Below, in pieces: positions 1 through 12,954 of a stretch of 64,000 bases of DNA. The notes below the pieces were generated by a model. The model did not search any database. It was not told the origin of the DNA and saw nothing but the letters and a program-made list of their open reading frames with translations. Location: NCBI GenBank assembly GCA_900323505.1, contig OOIN01000002.1, positions 1,550,001-1,614,000 of the forward strand. The letters are read 5' to 3'. How positions within the stretch are numbered: position 1 is the first letter of the stretch; each line of letters starts with the position of its first letter. Position numbers and translations under genes: made by a program. The DNA is from Ustilago trichophora (Eukaryota > Basidiomycota > Ustilaginomycetes > Ustilaginales > Ustilaginaceae).

Positions 1-863
1 GGATAGCCGGCGCGAGACGAATAATCTGCAGGAGCCCAAGCGTTGCCGTTCCTGTCGAGACGGTCTGGCATGGCACGTCTGGTTCCCATATCCGAAGAGA
101 TGCTGAGCTTGCGCTTGAGTCCCGAACCACCAGGTGGCGAAAGTTCGCGGGGGTCTCGGTAAGCAGCTTCGCGGTACGAGGCTCTTGGACTGCTGACGTA
201 CTCGCGAGCATAAGCCGAGGAAGCAGCGCCACCAGGAGCACCAGATCCAGAGGCGGAGACTGCAGCCGATGGTGGTAGTGGTGGTAAACCAGGTCGGCGG
301 CCGGCAGCACGTGGACTGCCTCGATCCGACTGCATGTCCCACTCTGCTGAATGGTTCGAGATCCTGCCAGCAGGCGAGGCGGGTCGGCGCAGAGAGGGCA
401 GTGGCGATGCACCACGACGTGCTCCCAGGTCTAATTTGTCGGCGGGATTCATAGGAGCAGAGGAATGATGTGCTGGCCACTCGGTTCGAAGCAGAAGGCG
501 GTGCTCTGGCTTGGGAATGTCGAGCGCAGCGATTGATGGAAGGTGATCGACGTCGAGGGAGGACGAAGGCTGGAAGGTGGCGGCAGTGCTGACGGAACGA
601 TGACCAAAGCTAGACACGGAGCTGCGGTCGAATGAGTGTTCGGAGGAACGGGTGGAGGCAGCAAAGGGCGAGCTGTGACGATCGTCGGAAGAAGAGTGAG
701 GGCCTGGCGTGCTGAGGATGGAGCTGATGCGGGGCGAACGGTCTGCTGCGGTGACGGGTTTGCTTCTCAGGTGAGGGGTGTTTGTGATGCTGGGCAGACG
801 AGGAGAAGCCTGCTGCTGTTCGCGAACGCTACTGATGGGCCTGGATGTGAGCGAGCTGACCAT
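1..863 (-). CDS. Partial unknown disordered Ser/Pro/Arg-rich protein (N-terminus only)
   Basis: The minus frame is open from position 960 down to the window edge, and its first ATG is at 863, giving 287 codons of an N-terminus that continues outside the window. Residues begin MVSSLTSRPISSV and are rich in Ser, Pro and Arg, with many SP/TP sites (SPRLPS, SPRISS, GSPRAAG, LSPPGG) and a basic KRKLS patch that could be a nuclear localisation signal. No folded domain is visible in this part. Long disordered Ser/Pro-rich N-termini behind very long upstream regions are common in fungal transcriptional regulators, so a regulator is a reasonable guess, but that is inference only. An intron downstream of the window cannot be excluded. 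The opposing ORFs in this stretch lack any recognisable family. Confidence 0.6.
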   Translation of the reverse strand, partial: MVSSLTSRPISSVREQQQASPRLPSITNTPHLRSKPVTAADRSPRISSILSTPGPHSSSDDRHSSPFAASTRSSEHSFDRSSVSSFGHRSVSTAATFQPSSSLDVDHLPSIAALDIPKPEHRLLLRTEWPAHHSSAPMNPADKLDLGARRGASPLPSLRRPASPAGRISNHSAEWDMQSDRGSPRAAGRRPGLPPLPPSAAVSASGSGAPGGAASSAYAREYVSSPRASYREAAYRDPRELSPPGGSGLKRKLSISSDMGTRRAMPDRLDRNGNAWAPADYSSRAGY

Positions 864-1131
864 ATTGCAACCGGCGATGCCGGAAAGTTGGAGGCTAGAA
901 CCACGCAAAAGGTGGGTGGCTGGGAAGGTCGAGGTAAGAGACCGGGGCTTCCGTTGATGTTACGCGAGCTGGAGAAAGGTGGCGATCCAAGCTGGCGATC
1001 CAAGGTGGTTATACCGCAAACGTCTGCTGTCGATGGCAACAAGCTGATGGTGGCACAAAGTTGCAAGGACGGTGGTAGTAGAAAATAAGAAAGCAGCCGG
1101 TGCAGATGAGAGAGGATGTGCCAAAGAATGA

Positions 1132-1155
1132 TGTGTGTGTGTGTGTGTGTGTGTG
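1132..1155. repeat. (TG)12 dinucleotide microsatellite
   Basis: Uninterrupted TG dinucleotides in the presumed leader of the minus-strand gene at 1-863. Confidence 0.95.
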
Positions 1156-3138
1156 CGATGGGTTGGCAATAAGGCGGATGGCGTTTCGAGAGAAGCCGAA
1201 GAGAATGCGGGTATACTCTGTATGGGAGAGCAAATGACTGTGTCCAGACGAGTCAAAGTCAACAAGCAGAGGCAAGATGGATGAACAAACGGACGGATGG
1301 ATGGATGAATGGATGAATGAGCGAGGGGGACCGAATCGGCGGTGAGGGCCAAGTGGTAGCGGAGGTTGAATATGGGGCAAAGCGGTGATGGAAATGAGAG
1401 AATCAGGTCGAGAAAGAGAGAGGAAGAGAGAATTGAGTGCGACGGATAGAAGGTCAAGAAAAGAGAGGAAAGAGCGAGAGAGAAAGGCGAAGGCGCAGTG
1501 AATAGGCGAATTGGGTGTCAGTTGCCAAAGCAGACAGGCAGGCAAGGCAGTCAAGGCTGAGCTGAGTATGGGTGGCAGAGTAAAGAGAGAACGGAGAAAA
1601 GAGACAGGTGTCGGCGGCGGAGTCAAAAGTTAGAGCGAGAGCAGCTGCGTGGGTGTGGTGACGGAGAAGGAAGGCGAAGAAGGACAAGAAGAAGGACAAG
1701 TAGAAGAAGAACAGAGGACGAGCCAAAAGGGAGAAACAGAGGGCACAACCGAAGCGAGCGGCGTTGTGTTGAGCGTTTGTGGCTGGCTGCTGTCAAAACC
1801 AAAGACAAGGTGTGCCTGTCTGTCCTTCCTGCGATTTACGACACAACCGTCACGTCCACCCAGAACTTTTCAGGGAGAGAGAGAGCAGAGAGACAGAGAG
1901 AGAGGGGAAGAGGCAGAGAGCGACTAACACAGTGCTCCAGAACTCATAAAATCAGAAAACTCAGCGGAGTGTCAAAGGGCCAAGACGAAAAGCCAAGCCA
2001 AAGGCAGACAAGAGCCATCCCGCCTCGGCATAAATCCTGAGGCAATTTCCCTTTTTTTTTTTTTCTTTTTCTTTCTTTTTTTTTTTTTTTTTCCAAAATG
2101 AAATACGCGGCCAAGTCAGAGGAAATCTGCAAATCTGCAAACAAGCCACGTCGTTTGACAGTGCCCAACACAGCTCACATAGGTCTCTCTCTCACCGACA
2201 CACGAGAACATCTTCTCATCCTTAGCAAGGCGGAATGGCGAGTGTGAGGTTTTCACCAGAAAACGAGCGACTAATACGAACGAAAACAACCCACTGACCG
2301 GAAAAGCAGCGTAAGCATTAGAGGCCAGAGAGAGAGAGAGAGAGAGGTAAGGAGAGAGAGGACCGATGATGGGTACAGCTCAGCAGCCAAAGCAAAAAGA
2401 AGGCGGTACAGACAGCTGAGCGGTAGATTAAAAGACCGACCGCATGCTCTTTTTGCTACGGGCACACAGAAGTGACAGCAGTAAGAGCGACATGATTGCT
2501 CAATGCGGCCGAGCCGGCATTCATTGTCCAGAAAGTGGCACCTGCCTAAACGCCTGTCGACCATCGAGGCGAACGAACAGAAGAAGGAAAAAAAAAACAA
2601 AAACAAAAAAGGGGGGACCGAGAGGCACAGCACGAAGCCGAGCACCATGCAAAGAAAAAAAAAAAGAAAAAGAAAAAAAAAGCAAAACAGCGCTCGATTG
2701 CATTCTAAGTCAAATTCGAGTGTAGTGTGGGTTCTCCAAATGCCCTGATGCTCCGGGTCACAGGGGAGCGGATGAGCCGAACGCGGTATCTCAGCAGTCA
2801 TGATGGTCAACTAGCTAAGCCCACTTTCTAATCCAAAAAAGATAAAGCAAGACAGCTGGCTCGGCAAAGACGGAGCAGCACGCACGACAGCACGCACGAC
2901 AGCTCGCAGCTTTGACAGATTCGGTACCGTACCTGTCTTTGATCTCTCAACCTGGTTCGATGCATAGTCGGTCGGAGATGAAATTAAAATAAAACAATGG
3001 ACTCTCTCTCTCTTTCTAATTTTTTCCTTTTCTTTCTGGGCAAAAACGGCAACCCAGCCCAAAACATCGTCGTTCAAACAAGTTGATCTCATCTCGGTTT
3101 CACTCAACCACAGTCGGCAGTCCAGACAGACAAATGAG

Positions 3139-3197
3139 CAGACAGACAGACAGACAGACAGACCGATAGTTAGATAGATAGATACATAGATAGATAG
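3139..3197. repeat. Compound CAGA / TAGA tetranucleotide microsatellite
   Basis: Six CAGA units (3139-3163) are followed after a short spacer by TAGA units with one interruption (3171-3197). It lies in non-coding DNA. Confidence 0.9.
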
Positions 3198-3300
3198 AAA
3201 GGTATCCAAACGAGCAGACGAAATACAATAGAAGCGGCTGACTCAAAAATAAAGCCGTTGCTCTCAATGCATATCCATCCATCAATCAGTCTGGTGACGG

Positions 3301-6300
3301 AAGCGAAAGACCGACATGCTATCCAAACACAACAACCACGCTTTGACGCAAGGGTGACAGCGCGCCAATCTATTTGTTTTGGGCCTCGCTTTTGCGCTTC
3401 AGGCTGCTTCTTTTTGGACGAGCCACGCTGATCGGACAGCTGCAGCGCTGCGTCTGGCAGAGAGACATTCTGCTGCTATCACCCCTTCTAACTCTCTCTC
3501 TCGGTTTGCCTTTTATTTCTTTATCGTTCACTGACCCACATTGCCATGCAAGCCGTCGATCGCACAAGCTATAGACTCTCATGTTGTATGCACAATTCCT
3601 CTACCTGAACCACACTTTCCGTTGGAGTTGCCTGCCAGCCAAAACTGAGCGAGCGATGCGGCTGGGTAAAGGTTGTGCGACGTGCTTGGCTGGCTGGCTG
3701 GTTGGTGGGTGGATTTGACGGGTTCAGCCTGGCATTCGGCATTCGGATTTGGGCGAGGGCCGAAAAGTGTGTCAGAGAGTTGTGGCTCGGGTGGGATCTG
3801 CTTGCTTTTCCAAATATGAAACCCGAGGAGCCATGACAATGATGCAACGACATCAGCAATTGTGTGTGTATGAAAGAGAGAGAGAGAGAGAGAGAGCATG
3901 TGCAGCTCCTGATGATGGTCTGGTGCGTGTGCGCGGGCAGTCTTCAGGGACGGTCTGCCCGTCCCACTGACAGGTCGGCCCGACGACAGCTGATTTTCCA
4001 ACGCCACTCGCTTGGTGCCTGTCTGCCAAAAAGTAAGCTTTCTGCCAAGCTTCTCTTGTCGGCAGACCCGCGCAACCTAAGCTCAACCCGTCTCCCACAC
4101 CTTCAGTGCCAAGCTCTAGCCTAATCTACTGTATCTAGCTTGATCCGTCATGACCACAAATGTCAAATTCGAATTGTCAAGGCCAAGGTTTGAGCCAAGA
4201 TGGCCATGACCATGATGACGATGATGATGGAGCATGCACGGTCTGCAGCCTCGATTCGTTTGGCTGCTTCCTAGGCCACGCTGACCAAGCGCCCCTTTGT
4301 CTGCAGTGGACTTACCGCGCGCGAGTGCAATGATTCTGCATGAACTCTAAAAAGTGTGCCCAAGTGCAAGCTCCACCTGTCGCTCGGGATCCATAGCTGT
4401 GGTCGAGGCTAGAAAATCAGAAAAAGGGGAGAGGGGACAATTTGAACCAACTTACGCCCTCGCTCCCCAAGTGGACTGTTGGCGAGCTGCAGGAGATGAT
4501 CAAGAAAATGTGGTTGCGGGCGTGGTGGGTATGTGATTTGTCGCTTGTTTTTTATTTTTATTTTTATTATTCTTTCTTCATTTTCCTGTGTATTTTTTGC
4601 AGAATGACACTGGAGCAGAGCCCCATTTGTTTTGCTCTTGGAAAGGAAAGCTTTCCAAGATGCTTTGGCAGGTGGCAGCTGCAACTTCAAAACACGAAAA
4701 GGGCGGCAACACACCGGCACAGGAGCATCTCAGCTGTCACACGCTTTATTAGTTATGTCAGGGTGCACTTTTCTCACTCAGAAACAGAATTGCGCGCAAC
4801 CATTTTTTTTTCAATCTCAGCCGTCGACAGCTCAGATCCATGCCGTCATCGTTCAGCTGTAAAACCAAACAAAGGATCGCTCGGTCGCCTCGCTTACCCT
4901 CCCCCTCCCCCGAAAAAAAAAAAAAAAAAAAAAAAAAAACAGAAGCAAAAAGGGCACCCATCCGAATCGCAATGAGAGTCACCGCACAGCAGCACAGCCT
5001 TTATTTTGCATGTCTTTTAATGCCCGAATCCGGTCGTTGGGGCGAGTCGCCATGTCCCTTTGTCTCTACCTCAACCACAGTTTAGGGACACCACAACAAA
5101 AAAAGTGGTGTGGTTCAGTTTTTCTTTCAAGGCACCCTGACTTGCAGTTCCCTTCTGTCTGCTGCAATTCAAAGTGCGCTACTGCGGTATTTTGAGCCAA
5201 GGCTACACCCTCTATGAAGTCAACTTGTGTCAAGATTCTTGCTCATGCTGTGAAACTGGGTCAAAACTGGTGCTTCAAAAATCAGCCACGTCGGCAGTGT
5301 AATTGTGGTTTTCGTTTTTAAATACTGAATGATGCGTCCTGTACACACAAGATCCCCTCTTTGCTTGCTGCTTCTGCAGTTCAACTTGCCAGCGCCCGGT
5401 TAAGTCTTCCGTGACGCCCAGCTCTGTCCCGCCTGTCAATCTCCCTAAGATTGGGCTCTTTTGTGTTTTTCGCTCGTGTTCGGCCCGTTCGAGCCGTAAT
5501 TTTTTTTCCCTTCTGCAAAGCCCCTCCGTCTCTTTGTGCTGCCCTTGCCCTTTGTCTGGTCATCGCTCCATTTCGGTGCACATCGGTCCGCTCTTCTCTC
5601 TTTCTCGCCATTGTGGTTTTACTCCTTTCTTCTTCTTGTCAACCAAATGCAGAGATTGTCTCTGCCTTGCATGACAATTCAATTTAGCATCGAGATGCTT
5701 TTAACCACGCTGGGCTGTCGCACTCTGTCGCTCTGCCTCTCAATGCTCGTGCCTGTATGCCCATGCCATCCATGTATGTGCATCTGAGGAAGACAGATTG
5801 TTCCTCGTTCCTGGCAGATGCAACCTTGTCAGTACTGTAATGTCTCTCGACGTTTCCGAGATGCCGCGGCGACAACAAGGGAAGCCTCATGCACCTGCCG
5901 ATGTGACGTTGACGTGTCTATTCGCCATGCTGAGCTTGCTTTATTGTGACCGCATTCGATCTGGCTCTCTCTTTGCTCTCAGCCCACTGTCTCGAATTGC
6001 TTTCGCAACTCCGTCATAGGATCGACACGTCAGCGCTTTCAAATCTGATCGCAAAGGATGCAGAGGTTGCACCCGCGGTCGACGGTGCCCCCGCGGGGGG
6101 AAAGGATTAAAGTAAGAGTGTGTTAGAGTCAAAGTGCATCATTCCCCATCAACGTCCTTGAAAGCTTTGGTGGTCTTCGAATGGCAGAGTGATGCTTTAG
6201 ATATCTCTTCCCTTGACGTCTCCATCTCTCCCATTTGAAATTGCACAGTCAGGCGAAATATGTTACCGACAACTCGGCTCCGCTTATTCGGCACAGCCGA

Positions 6301-9300
6301 TGAAACGCAAGGGGGGAAAATGCACAGTAATTGAATACACGTTTGATCTGGTGGCGACCGATCAACGAACTTACATTTGCTGGCCCGTCAAAGACGACGT
6401 TAGCGTCCCCGCTTCCCGAACTCTTTAATCTAGTCCATCTCAAGTTACCGGGAGCAATTCACATGCTCACGAGCCGTGGTCACGAGCCGTAGCGCCCTCG
6501 CCAAGCAAGCATGTGCGCGCCGAGCAGGACTTGACAAAGAACGAGAGAGCTCTTAGGCGATAGAAACATTCCTGGATCTGTCTCAAAATTTAGCGTTAGC
6601 TTCAAGCTGTCACAGTCTCGCTTGCAATCCAGACTCTCGCCTTCCCCAAGGGCGAGACCCTCTTTCTTGCCAATTCTGCACCAGGCTCGGCCATGTCAGT
6701 ATCGAGACGAGACAGTGTACGTACATACCGAAACAAAGCTACGAGACACATGCTCGCATCCAAAGGAACGGTAAGGGGTCACCAAATCTGGCACGGTCTC
6801 GAGGAAAAATCCCTTGACTTACCTCGGAAGTACTGTAATGTTCTCGGAAATTTTCGCGCTGGAAAAGACACGCTACCAACAGTACAAAGCACGGAAGACG
6901 ACATCCCATACGATTGGCGAGGACTTGGGCGTGGCGTATCTCGCCTGCTACTCGCTTATGAGCTCGGGTTGATTCCAAAGAATGTGCAGCCTGGTCCTTG
7001 ACAGCATGCACACACAGATGACTGGAGGCGATGCACGAGGCAGCCCAGCTTAGTGGAAAGGAGGGTGGAAACGATTCATCAGAATGTACAGTACAATAAG
7101 AGTCGTACGTCGGGCTTCCGGGCTTGGATCCACCCTTGGAGGGCTCTTAGAACCGCAGATTCAGGCACACAATTCTCAGCTGAACTAAAGCACAGGCGTG
7201 CATAGCCCAACTTCCGGCCCATGCAACAGCACAGTTCGGCAGAGACGTGGTACAGTGAAGCACGTCAATTCGACTAAAATGTGGCGCACTGTCGACATTG
7301 GTTTACAGATGTCGCTGTCACCCAAGAAAACAATGGGATTACCTCGCAGGATGCTAAACGTGTTGGCATCACAATGGCAACGAAAACTGGCGGTCAAAGA
7401 ATGGGTTGGAAAGTGCGAACGTGCTAGCGGGCCCATGTGGGACGATATCGAGAGAAACGGATCAGGACACAATAGAAAGAAAAAGGTGGGAGAATACGCC
7501 ACACTTGGTCCCCCTTTTCACACAGCTCCCTCCAAGATGCAGGCAGGCTGGCACCCGAGCCATTCGGGTCCCCTGTTGCGGCACAGCTTCAGTAATTCTC
7601 TCGATGTATGTCCACAATCTCTATCTTGGTTCAGCATCGAGCCCCGCGTGTGAGATTCGCTTGTTGGCGGGAAGAACTTTTTACTGTAACATCACAATCG
7701 CCTCGACACGGAAGCGTTAACTTAGTCTCCAAATCTGCAGCTGCACCAGGCTGACAGCTACAGTAGCACGAACCCCAATATTTTGATTCTAACCTTTATC
7801 TCCTGACTTTGGCTTTGGTAGAAGAGACATACTTTCAGCGCATCGAGTCCTTGTTGCTGTGACCAAAGTGCCAAACGGTCGATGGTATACTGATCGAGGG
7901 GTCCCACGGAAAAAAGTCTCCTTGCAGTCCCTCCCGAAAATCACACAACATCACACGACTTGCAACCCGATGTTTTGTTGCCGATCTCGTTGGCTTGACT
8001 CCTGCAGGGTTTGCATCGCGTTTGGCATGAAGATCGGAGCGTTGCACATCTTACAGTTGCCTTGTTCCTTCTGTGTTCTCAACGCCCTGTCGCTGGCCAC
8101 ACAGCACCAAATAGGCCGATATGGACAGGTGACAGTTTAATTCGATCACTTTTCGCTGTTTCAAAGCTTTCTTCTTCCGGCGTTATCGACCAAATCGTAA
8201 GTCTGCTATCACACGTTACCCTCAGTCTCTCCCTGCCATCGATCCGAAGCTCCTCCTTGGCATGCGCTTGATCCGCGACGTCGAAATCTACAACGAAAAT
8301 TGCATCGGTCAACCTCACAACATTGAAGGCTGAGCTTCAATCAACGTCGTTGAGTGCAGTATCAGCAAAACAGTCCGCACGCACCATCACGGTCCAGTAG
8401 CGATGAGACCAAGTCGTGACTCCGATAGGAACAGAGACATCTAGGACACCGACTTGACAGCAACAATTGGACCGCGATCGCTCTCCCTATACAGCCGTTC
8501 AAAACTCCGACCTTGCTTCCCGCTCGTTTTGAGCTTCAGCGCAGCTCTAAAAAAAAGTCTCAAGAAGAGAAGACAAAGAAGTTTAAACACGATCCGCGCT
8601 CTGCTGCGTCCAAACGAAGGCCCGAATTTTCGGATCGGTTTAGCCGCGGTGGTCAAAATTTTTGTGCGTGTTGGCAACTTAGCTATGGGCCAATCCAGGT
8701 CTTAGATCTGCCTGCAGTTCGGTGCAATCGATCGAGTCTGCCAATATTCTTGCACACAGAGTCGCTGGTGCTCAATGACAACTCAATTGCATCGAGCGTT
8801 CCTTCTGAGTCTGAACCAGCGACTTTGCGTTGTCGGAAATGATATGCAGTCGTCCCGCAAGCGACTCATGGACGCCGAGCGGGAAAGCGCTTGCCCTCAA
8901 AACTGCATCCACCAGACCACATGGCATGGCAAGGTTGGTGTTTATGTTAACTACCTACAGCTAATATTCGCTATTGTTGGCTTGGCATTGGATTCGTACA
9001 TTGCTGATTCGTGCACCATGTTTCTCTCGCTTTGGAGATATGTCGCATCCAAGTTTGGGAGTCAGCACAGCACGACACGGCACGGCCGAGTTTGCTTCGT
9101 CGGCAGTTTGTGTCCGACGATTTATAGGTGTCCGCAAAGTCATCTCTGGATGGCCGAGACAGCTTGGATCGGGTTCGCTGGACAGATTTTGAACTCGATC
9201 CGATCGATGTAGTCGAGAGGCTCGGCGTCGCGATAGTCCTTGCTGGTCTGGGGAACGCTTCACTGTCTGGTCCTGTACTCTTTTTTTTGGCAAGAGCTGG

Positions 9301-9728
9301 AGTTTTGTATCGTGGTGACTGGCTCATATCATGATGCTGGATACATGTTTGGTATCGTTCGGTATGAGCCTTCATAGAGACACGTCTGTACAGTCAATGC
9401 TGGTGCGCAATTTTGGGACATGTTAGAGCGCATCTTGTTTTGAAACACGCGCAAGCAAATACAGTAAGTGCGTACAGGAACGCCAAGGCGAGAAAGTGGA
9501 GAAAGAAAGTGCATGGGCCCCTGCAGCCGAGTTCGCTTCGACCTCCTCTCCAAGACGTCGTCTCAATCCTCCGCACTGCTCCATACCAACAGTCGAACAA
9601 CACATCGATTCCTCCTCAAAGGTCTAGAGTCTCAAGCAGACCCAGCAGTTCCAGCAACTACGAGCTATATGGAACGATACGCTCCGCATCACTGAAGCGT
9701 CGAACCCTGTCTAGCGACGCAGCGAATC
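3301..9728. other. Long stretch with no supported gene
   Basis: I read all frames and found no conserved domain, no plausible spliced gene and no long coding-biased ORF; the longest ORFs (about 150 codons at 7198-7653 and 8775-9212) have non-coding composition. Visible elements are a GA microsatellite (3873-3897), A27 (4913-4939), pyrimidine-rich plus-strand DNA at about 5400-5700, a perfect GC palindrome at 6088-6099 (CCCCCGCGGGGG) beside a second CCGCGG at 6073-6078, and seven TACTGTA/TACAGTA heptamers (4127, 5833, 6831, 7087, 7682, 7759, 9460). The last few hundred bases are the Mvp1 promoter and leader; a nine-codon upstream ORF starts at 9669. Confidence 0.6.
4913..4939. repeat. A27 homopolymer
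   Basis: Twenty-seven consecutive A residues directly after a C-rich stretch, in gene-free DNA. Confidence 0.9.
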
Positions 9729-12061
9729 ATGTCACGCCAGCATCGCCCCTTCACATGGGGCGGCGCACAGCCTGGCTCATCTTTCTCTAATCCAACTTCT
9801 CCTTCGCTCGAGTCAAGCACATTTGGATGTAAGTGACGCCTCATCTCATATCGCTCTCGTAAGCTTCCGGGCTTTCCGGATCGGTCTCACTGATGAAAGA
9901 AATTGACGCCAAGCCTTCATCTCTTGATCTGGACTCGATTCAATTGCCCAGTTGAACCCAGTGTCCCCGATGTTTACAGGCGTACTTGGGGCGCTGTCAC
10001 CAGAGACTCATCCAACGAGTCGCTTGCAGAGTCCTTGGACGCAGATATCCCTTTGGGGTTGCTCCACAAGTTTCTGAGCTCTGCTGGCGGACTTGGTGCT
10101 GGAAGTGCCGAACAGGTAAGGTGACCCTCAGCATCATAAAAGACATCTTAGCTCGTCACTAACAGGCCTATCATACGGTCTACCCTCCGCACAACTTGCT
10201 CGCCATCGATTTCACGCATCAAATCCTGCAGATCGTCAACGCTGCCTGCAAAGGCTCGCGATGCTCTCGCACCGAGTTTTTCGTCGCACTAGGACTGCTG
10301 CAACAGACGCAACAAGGCGAAGAGCTCAACGTGCATATCACCCAGGCGAAACTTGCAGCAGGAACTTTGAGTGCTCCTGTCCTCAACCTCTCGGAGCTCA
10401 CTGCCGACTCACGCAACAACCACACCTTCCCACCTACAGCGCCATCCGGCTTTTCCGCACGAGCCGAAACACGTCCAGCTGGCCCGATGCGTGAGATGTC
10501 GGATCCATGGAACGCCAGCGGCGGCAGTAGCATCAACGGCAACGATTCTCGCTCTGTATTTACTCACTACGACGGTATGCCGACGCAGCACGAGCCCGCG
10601 ACAAGTTATGATTCCGCTTTCCGAGGAGGCTTCGCGAGCAACGGCTCGTCCGGCCCCTCTGATCGTAACAGGACCACATTCGGCGACAGCAGACGACAGA
10701 ACCAGCTCTTCACCCTTAACGAGTCAGCATCTACAGATACACAGACCGACTTTGCGGGCAACTCTTACTTAGCCGCTGATCAGCCACATCCAACAGCACG
10801 GCAGCCCAGGGCACGCCAAGAGCGACCATTTTCGTACATGTCGGATACAGCCGAGATCAATGCAGTGGATGCTGCTGAGGACCCCTCAGCCGAGCTGCCC
10901 GAGGATGAAGTGTCAGTGCGCCTGCGTAGCGAACTGGAAGGCTTCATCATCAAGCACAATGTCTACATCGTCACCTCGAGTCTACGCAAGTCAGAAGTCA
11001 CCAGGAGATACAGTGACTGGCTTTGGCTTCAAGAGTGTCTCGTCAAAAGATATCCATTTCGATGTCTACCCGTGCTTCCACCGAAACGCATTGCCATGCC
11101 CATCGCTGGTCGACATCTCAGCGCAGACGATCTATTCATCGAGAGGAGGAGACGCGGGCTGGAACGCTTCCTACGCATGCTGACGTGCCATCCGATGCTG
11201 CGTGAGGACAAGTTGGTGGAAGTCTTCTTCACAGAGCAGCGTCCGATCGCAGAATGGAAGAGCTCAGCGCCGGCCCTCTTCCTTGACGAAGAAGGGCTCA
11301 TCAAGACGGTCGACGAGGCGGAACGCATGAGCATTCCAGAAGACTTGGAGCTCAAGCTGAAACAGCAACGGCAGGCGATCCCGGAGCTTCTGGACCGCTG
11401 GACGGCGATGGTGGCTCTCTTCGAACGCATTATCAAACGCAACGATGCAGCCGCAGCCGACTACTCGCGACTCAACTTTTCGCTGCTCTCCGTCATCGAG
11501 ACCTCTGCTAAGCGATGGAGGCCAGGCAGTGACACTGGCAAGAAAACGGAAGAGATCATGTCTACCACAGCAGCGATCTTCCAAGATCACTCCGACATGG
11601 TATCCTCTCGCGTTTCTGCTGTATCCCTGTCCACCTTGGAAGGTATGAAAGCGCAGCGTGATCTAATCCTCTCCTTCCGCGACCTAGTCGCTCGCATCGA
11701 TCGACAGCTCGTGGACCCCATCGACATGCTTAAGAAGCGCATCGAGACATCTCAACGCAAAATCACCACCCTTGCCGCCGCGGCTGCCGCCTCCTCCGGC
11801 AACAGTCACTCCAGCAGCACCCAACAAGAACAGGCAACCCTCTCAGCCCAGGTCAAGCAGGATACCCAGGCGATTCAAAAGTATCTGAATCGTCGCATAC
11901 ACGCCAAAAAGACCATCTGGGAGGAACTCATCTGGTTCCATCATAGGTTCAAGGCGGTTGAAGAAGATCTGCAGAAGTTTGTTAGGGACGAGACATTTTT
12001 CTTGCAGACGCTGACTAGGGTTTGGGAGACGACGGAGATGAAGATGAAGATGATCCGTTGA
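9729..12061 (+). CDS. MVP1: Sorting nexin Mvp1 (PX-BAR protein)
   Basis: Mvp1/SNX8 proteins bind PI3P on endosomes and act in sorting between endosome, vacuole and Golgi. Proposed exons are 9729-9828, 9952-10115 and 10166-12061, giving 719 residues. The start MSRQHRPFTWGG is followed by a GTAAGT donor at 9829. The second intron (GTAAGG at 10116, branch-like CACTAACAG at its end) is well supported; the acceptor at 9951 was picked because it alone keeps the frame, so it is less certain. The PX domain lies at about residues 338-445, with RRYSDWLWLQECL and LPVLPPKRI carrying phosphoinositide-binding residues. The C-terminal 270 residues are helical and BAR-like, as in the family. The N-terminal 330 residues are mostly low-complexity. 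The call rests on the match over the PX region and the helical C-terminus. Confidence 0.85.
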
Positions 12062-12954
12062 GACTTGCATCCAGCTGTGGGCAGCGAAGTAGGGTGGTCT
12101 GCCAGCGTTCGTACGACCAGGCCTAGCTTTTCAGTGACATTTCACTTGTTAGTCGTGGTATTGCAACAGCATTTCACATCATCAAGGCTAATATGTTGAC
12201 TTTGTGCTCAAGGATCTCTGAAAGGGATCGGCCTGAGATGGAGGGAAGGGTGCTGGTTCTGAGCTGTGAAAAAGAGGTCGCAAAGTATCTTTCACTGCTT
12301 TGCCAACCTTTTGTGATGATGTCGCTTGGAAACCGCAACAACTCAGTCTTCTCAAGCGAGCCAAAAAAGTGACTTTACGAGAGGCAAGTGGAAAAACGCC
12401 CGGCTGTACTGTGTACAGTATGTACGTGATCTCTTGTGAATTCCTTTTTGATTATTCTGAAAAGGGTGCTGCTGTGACCTTGCTGCATGCTGCAGGGAGC
12501 AACTGTTGTTTTTTGGCCGAGAAATTTCAGAGCTGCACCCTTCTCTCCCCGCTTGGCCCTGTACCATCCCTTCCCGACACCATTCAGCCATCCGTTCCCG
12601 TAATCCCACCCCGCACTCGCACTCGCACTCGCACTTGCTGCTATGCGCCTTGTCTCATCACAAGTGGCTCCTTCACTTCTGTCACCAAGCTCGCCCTTAT
12701 TGTAGCTCTCCTGCAAAGCAGCAAAATCTTGCGGCTGCACACGCGCACGCAACCAATCTAGCAGGCACCGTCAATTGACGAATCTTCTTCTTCTTTAGGA
12801 CGACCCGCTTCATCTCAAGCTTCCTTGCGACTACGATATTCTCTTCCATCCATCAATAACACCTCGCATCGGCACCTAGCTGGTGCTGACCAACTCTCAC
12901 ACACTGTTCACATCCCAATTCACCACCTAGGCTCGCTTTCGCCTGCTCCTTACG
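12062..12954. other. Intergenic region upstream of BRF1
   Basis: No gene is seen. It holds the 3' end region of the Mvp1 gene and the BRF1 promoter/leader, including a TACAGTA motif at 12414-12420, a short CACTCG tandem repeat near 12610-12635 and a CT-rich leader just before the ATG at 12955. Confidence 0.6.

Larger units (their letters stand above)
864..3300. other. Microsatellite-rich leader/promoter region of the minus-strand gene
   Basis: No coding sequence is supported. The plus strand is strongly purine-rich from about 1380 to 1930 and again near 2330-2345, so the minus strand is CT-rich, as expected for a leader and promoter of the gene starting at 863. Simple repeats: (TG)12 at 1132-1155, a GGAT/GAAT tract at 1291-1320, GA tracts at 1875-1925 and 2327-2346, a T-rich tract at 2052-2092, A-rich tracts near 2588-2610 and 2650-2682, a CAGA tract at 3139-3163 and a TAGA tract at 3171-3197. 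The ORFs here are low-complexity translations of these repeats. Confidence 0.6.

Noticed and set aside
3139..3197. Direct repeats that might suggest a CRISPR-like array
   Set aside because: They are a tetranucleotide microsatellite without unique spacers.
7198..7653. 151-codon ORF in the large gap
   Set aside because: Non-coding composition, no domain, and surrounding sequence shows no splice partners.
8775..9212. 145-codon ORF in the large gap
   Set aside because: Composition and lack of any motif argue against a gene.
864..9728. Idea that the gap is a centromere
   Set aside because: No retroelement or long repeat arrays are visible, only simple repeats; the sequence alone cannot support it.
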